Shown: piece by piece, positions 1-5,096 of the stretch
Layout: each line of letters opens with the position of its first letter
Numbering within the stretch: the stretch's first letter is position 1
NCBI GenBank assembly: GCA_937910665.1
Contig: CALEPR010000021.1
Location: 1-5,575 of the forward strand
DNA: 5,575 nucleotides
Reading direction: 5' to 3'
Source of the DNA: an uncultured Selenomonadales bacterium
Lineage (GTDB): Bacteria; Bacillota; Negativicutes; Selenomonadales; Selenomonadaceae
Translations under genes and position numbers: made by a program
Notes under the pieces: model-generated
Told to the model about the DNA's origin: nothing
What the model saw: the letters and a program-made list of their open reading frames with translations, nothing else
Database searches by the model: none

Positions 1-322
1 TCACCTTCAAAGTTTCGCGGTGATCTTCTGTCGTAAATCTGTCGCCGTGATAAAGAGTATTGCACTCGACAATTTTTGAATTTGGAACTTGCGCCTGAAA
101 TTTTTGAACCATATCGCGCGGCAAAATATTCGGTCCATTTTTTTCGCCGGTGTGAAGTTTAATTGCAACTTTGCCAAAAATATTTTCATCAATCATCTTA
201 TAAAGTTTGATGAGGTGTTCGGCATCAATTTTTTTTGTAAAATAAACTTTCGCAGCCGAGCCGCTGTAATTTGTTCCTGTGACATTTTTGCTGCCGATAA
301 TCGGAGCTTGTTTGTTTGACAT
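1..322 (-). CDS. DUF362 domain protein, N-terminal 107 residues (continues past left edge)
   Basis: The frame opens at the ATG at 322-320 and stays open to the window edge, so the C-terminal part is missing. The start is set by a GGAGG motif 8 bases upstream. Visible residues 25-41 (KVYFTKKIDAEHLIKLY), 50-64 (GKVAIKLHTGEKNGP) and 84-93 (IVECNTLYHG) match the conserved N-terminal blocks of DUF362 proteins as I remember the family. Many of these occur with or fused to 4Fe-4S ferredoxin domains, and their reaction is not well defined. No signal peptide or membrane segment is visible. The gene lies 27 bases downstream of the broken acetyltransferase gene with no promoter or terminator seen between, so it is probably co-transcribed with that remnant and the SnoaL-like gene. 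The family call is fairly secure; the function is unknown, and any ferredoxin domain would lie outside the window. Confidence 0.8.
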   Translation of the reverse strand, partial: MSNKQAPIIGSKNVTGTNYSGSAAKVYFTKKIDAEHLIKLYKMIDENIFGKVAIKLHTGEKNGPNILPRDMVQKFQAQVPNSKIVECNTLYHGDRFTTEDHRETLKV

Positions 323-349
323 AAGAAATTCCTCCTCAAAAAAATTTTT

Positions 350-682
350 TCAACCTAAATATTTGACAACGTGCGCCGGATTTCCTACCGCGATCGCATT
401 GTTCGGAATATTTTTTTGTCACGCAAAAATATTTTTGCCGAGAAAAATTCTGCAAGCACAATCAATTTGAAATGGAAGAGTCAAAAAATTTTTCCTCTGC
501 AAATTTCCACTAAAAAGTTCGCGCTCAAGTTCAAAAATTTTTCTTTGTCGAGCGGATCTGTAAAATTTATTTTTCGGCAGAGATGAGCGCAACGATCAAA
601 TTCTGCGTGAGCAACTTGCAAATATTTTTCGCCGCGAACATCATAATTTTTTTCCTGCGCGAAGATTTTCAAAAAAATTCAT
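350..682 (-). pseudogene. maa: Maltose/galactoside O-acetyltransferase family gene, broken
   Basis: Three successive frames rebuild one protein. The ATG at 682 gives MNFFENLRAGK and then fails in an A7 run (plus strand T7, 647-653). The next frame gives NYDVRGEKYL and HLCRKINFTDPLDKEK, the N-terminal Mac domain. A further slip at the T5 run (533-537) leads to ELERELFSGN and then LPF...IFLGKNIFA, the start of the left-handed beta-helix. A TGA at 421-419 and a second A7 run (plus T7, 411-417) precede KNIPNNAIAVGNPAHVVKYL and the stop at 352-350. About 110 of the roughly 185 residues usual for this family remain. The central hexapeptide repeats, including the catalytic histidine region, are absent, so there was an internal deletion of roughly 75-80 codons. 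Intact relatives acetylate sugars from acetyl-CoA. The gene follows the SnoaL-like gene by 83 bases and precedes the DUF362 gene by 27. No activity is expected. Confidence 0.85.
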
Positions 683-739
683 CGCTTATCAAGCCCCTTC
701 ACCTAATCGATATTTTTTGTAAGTTTTGAGATGAATTAC

Positions 740-758
740 AATTCCTAATTCCTAATTC
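740..758. repeat. Short heptad repeat, 2.7 copies of AATTCCT
   Basis: AATTCCT occurs twice in tandem followed by AATTC, directly after the SnoaL-like gene's stop codon. The same TAGGAAT-type heptad builds the larger hairpin at 2437-2492, so this may be a half-copy of the same dispersed element. The rest of the gap from 683 to 765 holds no gene. There is a weak GGGG about 11 bases before the broken acetyltransferase start. Confidence 0.5.
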
Positions 759-765
759 AAAATTA

Positions 766-1200
766 TTACGCTCCGAGAGGATGCTTGTCAGTGATTGTGA
801 AGTGTGAAGTCCGCGCAGCAATCAACCACTTGCCGTCAACTTTTTTGTAAACATCTTCATAATAAATGAAATTGTCGGCGATAAATTCTTTGCCGTTCTC
901 CTCCGTGACAAGCGCGGCGCGGCAATACAAAATTCCTTCAGCGGTGTCGCCGTTGACTTTGATAACGTGCTGACCATTCATGTGATGCGAACGTTTGACA
1001 GCTGCTGTGAACTGACTGAAAATTTTTTCCAGCTCCTCAACGCCATGAATATCAAACGCCAAATTTTCGCCCATGTAAACTTGAACATGAGTATCCTTCG
1101 TGAAAAGTTTCATCTGCGGCGGAACATCGACTTCCAAGTTTGAAAACTTTCCTACCAACTCCTGAATTTCCATTTTGGCTTGCATTTCTTCGACTGTCAT
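766..1200 (-). CDS. SnoaL/NTF2-like fold protein, cytoplasmic
   Basis: A 144-residue protein with the cone-shaped NTF2-like/SnoaL layout: an N-terminal helix (MQAKMEIQELVGKFSNL, residues 6-22), a central helix (VEELEKIFSQFTAAVKRSHH, residues 54-73) and paired strands (HVIKVNGDTAEGILYCRA and KKVDGKWLIAARTSHFTI). His72, His73, Asp109 and His133 could line the pocket, but the substrate cannot be read from sequence. SnoaL-like proteins include polyketide cyclases, ketosteroid isomerases, dehydratases and many of unknown role. The start at 1200 is preferred over an in-frame TTG at 1215 because GGAGG lies 8 bases before the ATG and would fall inside the longer reading. It is the first gene of its unit, about 25 bases from a predicted transcription start, and carries the shared operator. 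There is no signal peptide, unlike the second NTF2-like protein at 2515-3000. The fold is likely; the function is unknown. Confidence 0.85.
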   Translation of the reverse strand: MTVEEMQAKMEIQELVGKFSNLEVDVPPQMKLFTKDTHVQVYMGENLAFDIHGVEELEKIFSQFTAAVKRSHHMNGQHVIKVNGDTAEGILYCRAALVTEENGKEFIADNFIYYEDVYKKVDGKWLIAARTSHFTITDKHPLGA

Positions 1201-1231
1201 TTCAAAAACCTCCAATTCACTTTGTAATCAA

Positions 1232-1296
1232 ATTCTAGCAAGCAAAAATTTTTTAATCAATTCGATTTTCGGCGAAATTTTATAAGTTTTGCTAAT
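1232..1296 (-). promoter_or_regulatory. Promoter and LysR-type operator of the SnoaL-like gene (copy 1)
   Basis: On the minus strand the -35 hexamer TTGATT (1260-1255) and -10 hexamer TAGAAT (1237-1232) are 17 bases apart. The 42-bp block 1296-1255 runs into the -35. It starts with ATTAG-CAAAA-CTTAT (1296-1282), a T-N11-A dyad centred near -64. It also contains TTTCGCCGAAA and the dyad AATC-GAATT-GATT over the -35. It matches copy 3 at 39 of 42 positions and copy 2 at 37 of 42. The layout fits a LysR-type activator; the regulator is not in the window. Confidence 0.75.
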
Positions 1297-1316
1297 CAAA
1301 AAAATCCAGCCAAAAA

Positions 1317-2309
1317 TTACTTTGCAGAATGTCCGCCAAAAACTTCCAACTCCATTGTATCGAGTTTTGCGTTAATATCTGCCAATTCCTGCGCCGAAAG
1401 TTTTATATTGCCTGCGCCAAAATTTTCTTTCAGTCTATGAAGTTTGCGACTGCCGGGAATTGGAATTATAAAATCTTTTTCGCAAATCATCCAAGCCAAA
1501 GAAATTTGTGCAGGAGTTGCATTTTTTTCGCTCGCAAGTTTGTTAAGCAAATCTAAAAGTTCCTGTGCCTTCGCCATTCCTGATTCCGTGAACTGCGGCA
1601 TATCTTTTCTGTAGTCGCCTTCTGCCGTGAACTTTGTATCTTTGTTCACTGCGCCTGTCAAAAGTCCGTTTGCCATCGGCGAAAATGCTACAAATGTTAT
1701 TTTTAATTCTTCACATACAGGAAAAATATTTGCGTGCCAACGCGCCGCCATAGAGTAACGATTTTCTATAGCCGTGACCGGACAAACCTTGTGTGCACGA
1801 CGCAAATATTCTTCATTAGCTTCAGAAATTCCCCACGATTTAATTTTTCCTTCTTTGATTAAATCTTTCATAACTTCCGCAACTTCTTCAGGTTCAACTT
1901 TTGGATCAATTCTGTGCTGGTAATACAAATCAATATTTTCAATTCCCAGACGCTTTAAACTGCCATCAATCGACTTGCGAATTGTATCGGGATTGCTGTC
2001 GAGTTTCAAACTTTTGTCAGGATTGTGTTTCACGCCAAATTTTGTTGCGATAATAACTTTGTCGCGAACAGGTTTTAACGCCTCGCCGACAAGTTCTTCA
2101 TTGTAGGAAATTGTGCCGTCAATATTTTCGCCTGTGTAACATTCAGCAGTGTCAAAAAAATTATAACCTACTTCTTCATAAGCCGCGCGAATAGTTTTAA
2201 TCGCTTCATTTTTTTCGACAGCTTTGCCGTACGCATGAGAAAATCCCATACACCCCAAGCCAACAGGATTTATCCAAAAATTCGTTTCGCCAAGTCGTCT
2301 CTGTTCCAT
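1317..2309 (-). CDS. Aldo/keto reductase
   Basis: A complete 330-residue TIM-barrel NADPH-dependent oxidoreductase that reduces aldehydes or ketones to alcohols in the cytoplasm. The catalytic tetrad is intact: Asp53 and Tyr58 (FFDTAECYTG), Lys90 (IIATKFG) and His132 (YYQHRID). The cofactor-binding segment IPIPGSRKLHRLKENFGA lies at residues 282-299. The N-terminal RRLGETNFWINPVGLGCMGF is typical of the single-domain family related to AKR13 and yeast/plant auxin-induced types, which also fixes the start. GGAGG sits 8 bases before the ATG at 2309. It forms its own unit with the shared operator and a promoter ending about 33 bases upstream. I see no clear terminator after its stop: the next unit's operator begins only about 20 bases downstream, preceded by a T7 run. 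The substrate is unknown; the regulon context suggests small reactive carbonyls or quinones. Confidence 0.95.
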   Translation of the reverse strand: MEQRRLGETNFWINPVGLGCMGFSHAYGKAVEKNEAIKTIRAAYEEVGYNFFDTAECYTGENIDGTISYNEELVGEALKPVRDKVIIATKFGVKHNPDKSLKLDSNPDTIRKSIDGSLKRLGIENIDLYYQHRIDPKVEPEEVAEVMKDLIKEGKIKSWGISEANEEYLRRAHKVCPVTAIENRYSMAARWHANIFPVCEELKITFVAFSPMANGLLTGAVNKDTKFTAEGDYRKDMPQFTESGMAKAQELLDLLNKLASEKNATPAQISLAWMICEKDFIIPIPGSRKLHRLKENFGAGNIKLSAQELADINAKLDTMELEVFGGHSAK

Positions 2310-2341
2310 AAAATTTTCCTCCTCAAAATTTTTTCAAGGAA

Positions 2342-2405
2342 ATTTTATCAAGCGAAAAAAATTTATCAATTCGAATTTCGGCGATAGTTTATTAGTTTTG
2401 CTAAT
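2342..2405 (-). promoter_or_regulatory. Promoter and LysR-type operator of the aldo/keto reductase gene (copy 2)
   Basis: TTGATA (2369-2364) and TAAAAT (2347-2342) are 16 bases apart on the minus strand. The upstream 42-bp block 2405-2364 is the most diverged of the three copies (37 and 35 of 42 identical to copies 1 and 3). However, its distal box is a perfect dyad here: ATTAG-CAAAA-CTAAT (2405-2391). The box centre is about 63 bases upstream of the predicted start of transcription, as in the other copies. Confidence 0.75.
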
Positions 2406-2436
2406 AAAAAAAATTAGAAGCTGTATTCTCAGGGGA

Positions 2437-2492
2437 TAGGAATTAGGAGCTAGGATTTAGGGAAAAATTCCTCACTCCTAACTCCTAATTTC
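2437..2492. repeat. Heptad-repeat hairpin (TAGGnnn units, 23-bp imperfect stem)
   Basis: The left half is built of seven-base units TAGGAAT, TAGGAGC, TAGGATT, TAGG. The right half (2470-2492) carries the inverse, CTCACTC, CTAACTC, CTAATTT. Arms 2439-2461 and 2470-2492 pair over 23 bp with a few mismatches around an 8-base loop. It lies between the end of operon 1 and the promoter of the aldo/keto reductase gene, so it could act as an RNA hairpin that ends or protects the operon 1 transcript. A T8 run follows on the minus strand about 25 bases beyond the stem, too far for a classical intrinsic terminator. Confidence 0.6.
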
Positions 2493-2495
2493 TGA

Positions 2496-2513
2496 AACTT
2501 GTTCCTACAAGTT
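2496..2513 (-). terminator. Small hairpin directly after the NTF2-like gene (weak terminator candidate)
   Basis: AACTTGT (2496-2502) and ACAAGTT (2507-2513) form a perfect 7-bp stem with a 4-base loop, one base past the stop codon at 2515. The stem is AT-rich and only TTTC follows, so it is a poor intrinsic terminator by itself. It may act together with the larger hairpin just downstream. Confidence 0.25.
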
Positions 2514-2514
2514 C

Positions 2515-3000
2515 TTAATAAGTTGAAGCCTTAGCAAAAGTCAAAATCCATTTGCCATTTATTTTTTCAACGTCAAAAGAAAGTTGCAAATTCCAAGTAT
2601 TCCGACCGCCGCCAAAAACTGCAGCATTTACTCGCGACTGTCCTGTTAATTTGCCTTTGTTGCCGTTGACCTCGATAAAAATATTTTCCGTGACTTCGCT
2701 GAAATAATTTAATATTCCGTCGCGAATACAGCGCAAATATTCTGCTTTCGGCTGATTCATTCCGGTCATATGAACCAAAACAAAATTGTCTGCGTGAATT
2801 TTTTCCAAAGTTGAAATATCTTTTGTCAAAAGTGCTTGCCACATTTCGTGATAAAGGTCTTTTAACTGCTGTTCGTCTGTGTAGGGAACTGACATATTGA
2901 TCACCTTGCTAAAATTTTTTTCTTCTGCCGAAGTAGTTTGAAAAAAATAAACTCCCGCCGAAATTATCAAGACCGAAGTTAAAATCAAAAATTTTTTCAT
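2515..3000 (-). CDS. NTF2-like (DUF4440/SnoaL type) protein with signal peptide
   Basis: A 161-residue protein. Residues 1-25 form a good Sec signal: two lysines, a hydrophobic core FLILTSVLIISAGVYFF, and a TSA|EE cleavage point. The mature part is an NTF2-like domain: helix DLYHEMWQALLTKDISTLEK (residues 48-67), HADNFVLVHMTG (69-80), and strands GKLTGQSRVNAAVFGG and GKWILTFAKAS. There is no lipobox cysteine, so the product should be released rather than lipid-anchored. It is the last gene of operon 1, 9 bases after the CMD gene, and no convincing ribosome binding site precedes the ATG at 3000. In contrast, Met36 (ATG 2895-2893) has AAGGTGATC immediately upstream and would give a 126-residue cytoplasmic protein that begins where leaderless relatives start. 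Both forms may be made. The substrate is unknown. Confidence 0.8.
   Translation of the reverse strand: MKKFLILTSVLIISAGVYFFQTTSAEEKNFSKVINMSVPYTDEQQLKDLYHEMWQALLTKDISTLEKIHADNFVLVHMTGMNQPKAEYLRCIRDGILNYFSEVTENIFIEVNGNKGKLTGQSRVNAAVFGGGRNTWNLQLSFDVEKINGKWILTFAKASTY
2899..2907 (-). promoter_or_regulatory. Internal ribosome binding site inside the NTF2-like gene
   Basis: On the minus strand AAGGTGATC (2907-2899) precedes the in-frame ATG at 2895-2893, with 6 bases between GGTG and the ATG. AGGTGATC is complementary to the extreme 3' end of 16S rRNA. It is a better site than anything seen before the upstream ATG at 3000, and would start translation at Met36, after the signal peptide. Confidence 0.45.
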
Positions 3001-3009
3001 GTCGATAAA

Positions 3010-3765
3010 TTATTTTTTCTCTGCCGCATCATTTACGCAACGTAAAGCATTTAAACTTCGCGGATAACCAATGTACGGCAAGCACTGCGTCACAATTTTT
3101 ATCAAAAATTTTTTGTCGTTGCCAAGACGCATATTCGCCGCCGCATGTGAAGTCAGTTGAGGTTCACAGCCGCCTTGCGCCATCAAAAAACAAAAAGTTA
3201 TCATCTCGCGCTGATTTAAATCCAAACCTTTGCGAGTGTAAAAATCTCCGAAACAATTCGACGCCAACCATTTATTTATGTGCCGAGTTTCTTCGGGCCC
3301 GGACTGCCAAAAATTTTTCATCTGTTCGCCGAAAATTTCAATCTGCGCTTCAATTCCTTTTTCCAAACGATTTTCTAAAGTCGTCGTCGCTTGAGGTTCG
3401 AGCGGCATTTTTATTCCGCGTTCTTCAAAAATTTTGTTCGTAGCCGTCAAAAAAGGATACACTCGCGAAATTCCGAGATAAGGTATCGCTTGGTAAACAA
3501 TTTCTTTAATCTCGACCGGCGTAACTTCAAAATTCATCGCCGCAGGCATCAACGCTTTAAATTCATCAATTCCTTGACAGCCGATCGTCGCCGCCAAAAT
3601 TGCAATAAATCTTGTCTTGCCGTCCAAGTCATCTTGATTGATAACTTCATCGAAAGCAAAATTGTCGTAGCGTTCAATCAATTCAGGATCGCTTCCTTGC
3701 ATCATCGATTTGTATTCCGGAAACATTTTTGCATGATAATCCTGTGCAAACTTTGTAATGTTCAT
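3010..3765 (-). CDS. Carboxymuconolactone decarboxylase (CMD) family protein, two tandem domains
   Basis: A 251-residue protein with two AhpD/CMD-type helical repeats. The first spans about residues 48-118 (KTRFIAILAATIGCQGIDEF, then EIKEIVYQAIPYLGISRVYP). The second spans about 150-245 (REMITFCFLMAQGGCEPQLT, then HAAANMR and CLPYIGYPRSLNALR). Tandem CMD proteins of about 250 residues are common in low-GC bacteria beside aldo/keto reductases and alcohol dehydrogenases. The AhpD CxxC peroxidase motif is absent, and Cys63, Cys200 and the other cysteines are isolated, so alkylhydroperoxidase activity by the classical route is unlikely. Whether it decarboxylates a lactone or does something else cannot be told. 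The start at 3765 has GGAGG 10 bases upstream, abutting the dehydrogenase stop codon; the 15-base gap shows tight co-transcription and likely coupled translation. It is the middle gene of operon 1. Confidence 0.92.
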   Translation of the reverse strand: MNITKFAQDYHAKMFPEYKSMMQGSDPELIERYDNFAFDEVINQDDLDGKTRFIAILAATIGCQGIDEFKALMPAAMNFEVTPVEIKEIVYQAIPYLGISRVYPFLTATNKIFEERGIKMPLEPQATTTLENRLEKGIEAQIEIFGEQMKNFWQSGPEETRHINKWLASNCFGDFYTRKGLDLNQREMITFCFLMAQGGCEPQLTSHAAANMRLGNDKKFLIKIVTQCLPYIGYPRSLNALRCVNDAAEKK

Positions 3766-3780
3766 AAAAATTTTTCCTCC

Positions 3781-4965
3781 TCACAAACATGCATAAAAAA
3801 TTTTTTCGACATCTTTCGGCGTTAAAGTCAAAAAACCTTTCAGTTCTCCATTCGGACAGGCTCGACGCGACATTTCCGCAAAATTTTTGTCGTCAATATT
3901 CAAGTCTGAAAGTTTGCTCTTCAAGCCGAGTGTCACAAACAAAAATTCTTTGAACTTTTCAATCGCCTCCTTCGCGCCTTCCATGTCAGACAAATTTTCA
4001 TCGACGCCAAAAATATTTACGCCAAACTTTTTGAACTGCGGAGCAACTTTTTCAGGATTTTTTTGCAAAATATATTCCATCCAGCGCGGAGTTATTATCG
4101 CAATTCCGAGTCCATGCGTCACGTCATAAAATGCTGAAAGTTCATGCTCCATTGCGTGGACGCTCGGCGTTTGTTTTATTCCCATCGTCAAAAAGCTGTT
4201 CAATGCCCAACTCGCCGACCACATTAAATTTGCTCGCGCTTCATAATTTTTTGGTTCTTTTATCGCAATCGGAGCAAACTTCACGACAGTTTTTAAAATT
4301 TCCTCGACAATTTTATCAAGCATATACATTTTCTGGTTGTCGTCCGCAAAATATTTTAAATCCAAAAAATGCGAAATAATATCCGCGCTTCCGCAAGCAG
4401 TTTGATATGCACTGACTGAAAAAGTATTTGTCGGATCTAAAAATGAAACTTTAGGCTGAATAAGTTTGCTCGAAATTCCGCGCTTTTCATTTGTCTCAAT
4501 GTTGCTGATAACTCCGCTCGAATCCATTTCAGAACCTGTCGCCGCAACTGTAGGAATCGCAAACACCGGCAAGGCTTTTTTTATCGGAAATTTTTTTGTA
4601 ACCAAATCCCAACAATCTCCACTTTCGCAATAAAAAGTTGCCGCAATTCCTTTCGCGCAGTCGATAACAGATCCGCCGCCGACTGCCAACAAAATTTGAA
4701 TATTTTTTTCATGACAAATTTTCGCGCCTTTATTCACCGTCGTGTGGCGAGGATTCGGCTCGACTCCGGCAAGTTCAAAAATTTCAACGCCAACTTTTTC
4801 AAGTTCAGACAAAATTCTGTCGTAAAGTCCAATTTTTTTTATCGAACCGCCGCCGTAAACCAGCAAAACTTTTTCGCCGAAATTTTTAATTTCTTCGCCC
4901 AAATGTCCAAGTTGATTTTTTCCAAAATAAATTTTCGTCGTGTTTTGGAAAATAAAATCATTCAT
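3781..4965 (-). CDS. Iron-containing alcohol dehydrogenase, butanol dehydrogenase/YqhD type
   Basis: A complete 394-residue cytoplasmic group III alcohol dehydrogenase that interconverts aldehydes and alcohols with NAD(P)H. The N-terminal nucleotide-binding half shows GGGS at 38-41 and VGGGSVIDCAK at 95-105. The metal ligands are all present: Asp195 and His199 (SADIISHF), His270 (PSVHAMEHELSAFYDVTHG) and His284. The similarity is to BdhA/YqhD-type enzymes; GGGS at 38-41 is shared with NADPH-using YqhD, so NADPH is a reasonable guess. The start is placed at 4965. GGGAGG lies 9 bases upstream, and an in-frame extension to 5007 would run through the -10 hexamer at 5000-4995. It is the first gene of operon 1, with a leader of about 23 bases, and carries the shared operator. 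In this company it probably reduces toxic aldehydes rather than serving fermentation, but that is inference. Confidence 0.95.
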   Translation of the reverse strand: MNDFIFQNTTKIYFGKNQLGHLGEEIKNFGEKVLLVYGGGSIKKIGLYDRILSELEKVGVEIFELAGVEPNPRHTTVNKGAKICHEKNIQILLAVGGGSVIDCAKGIAATFYCESGDCWDLVTKKFPIKKALPVFAIPTVAATGSEMDSSGVISNIETNEKRGISSKLIQPKVSFLDPTNTFSVSAYQTACGSADIISHFLDLKYFADDNQKMYMLDKIVEEILKTVVKFAPIAIKEPKNYEARANLMWSASWALNSFLTMGIKQTPSVHAMEHELSAFYDVTHGLGIAIITPRWMEYILQKNPEKVAPQFKKFGVNIFGVDENLSDMEGAKEAIEKFKEFLFVTLGLKSKLSDLNIDDKNFAEMSRRACPNGELKGFLTLTPKDVEKIFYACL

Positions 4966-4994
4966 TTCAATCTGCCTCCCCAAATTTTTTTTAC

Positions 4995-5059
4995 ATTTTA
5001 CAGGCAAAATTTTTTGAAATCAATTTGATTATCGGCGAAACTTTATAAGTTTTGCTAAT
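4995..5059 (-). promoter_or_regulatory. Promoter and LysR-type operator of operon 1 (copy 3)
   Basis: TTGATT (5023-5018) and TAAAAT (5000-4995) are 17 bases apart on the minus strand. The 42-bp block 5059-5018 carries ATTAG-CAAAA-CTTAT (5059-5045), centred about 64 bases before the predicted start. It also carries a perfect dyad ATCAA-A-TTGAT over the -35, which would be the activation site of a LysR-type regulator. Confidence 0.77.
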
Positions 5060-5083
5060 AAAAAATCCTCCGCGCTTGGAGAA
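5060..5083 (-). terminator. Intrinsic terminator upstream of operon 1
   Basis: Read on the minus strand, TTCTCC (5083-5078) pairs with GGAGGA (5071-5066) across the loop AAGCGC, with one T-G pair, and is followed by a T6 run (5065-5060). It ends directly against the operator dyad of copy 3. It would stop transcription arriving from the decayed region on the right. It lies 14 bases past the stop codon of the possible eroded gene at 5097, so it may be that gene's own terminator. Confidence 0.6.
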
Positions 5084-5096
5084 AAAAATTTTTATT

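Noticed and set aside
1201..1215. A TTG start five codons upstream for the SnoaL-like gene
   Set aside because: The extension encodes the GGAGG motif itself, which serves the ATG at 1200.
1297..1316. Intrinsic terminator after the aldo/keto reductase
   Set aside because: There is a T7 run on the minus strand, but the only preceding GC-rich bases (GGCTGG) have no pairing partner, so no stem forms.
2437..2492. CRISPR-like array
   Set aside because: The repeat unit is seven bases with no spacers, and it folds on itself as one hairpin.
3147..3825. Plus-strand open frames opposite the CMD gene
   Set aside because: They mirror a well-supported minus-strand gene, lack ribosome binding sites and give low-complexity products rich in Phe, Asn, Arg and Lys with no recognisable domain.
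3887..4379. Plus-strand open frames opposite the alcohol dehydrogenase
   Set aside because: Antisense shadows of a gene whose catalytic residues are all in the minus-strand frame; no start signals.
4966..5007. A 14-codon upstream extension of the alcohol dehydrogenase
   Set aside because: It would start within a few bases of the -10 hexamer at 5000-4995, before any plausible transcription start. The ATG at 4965 has GGGAGG at good spacing and fits family N-termini.
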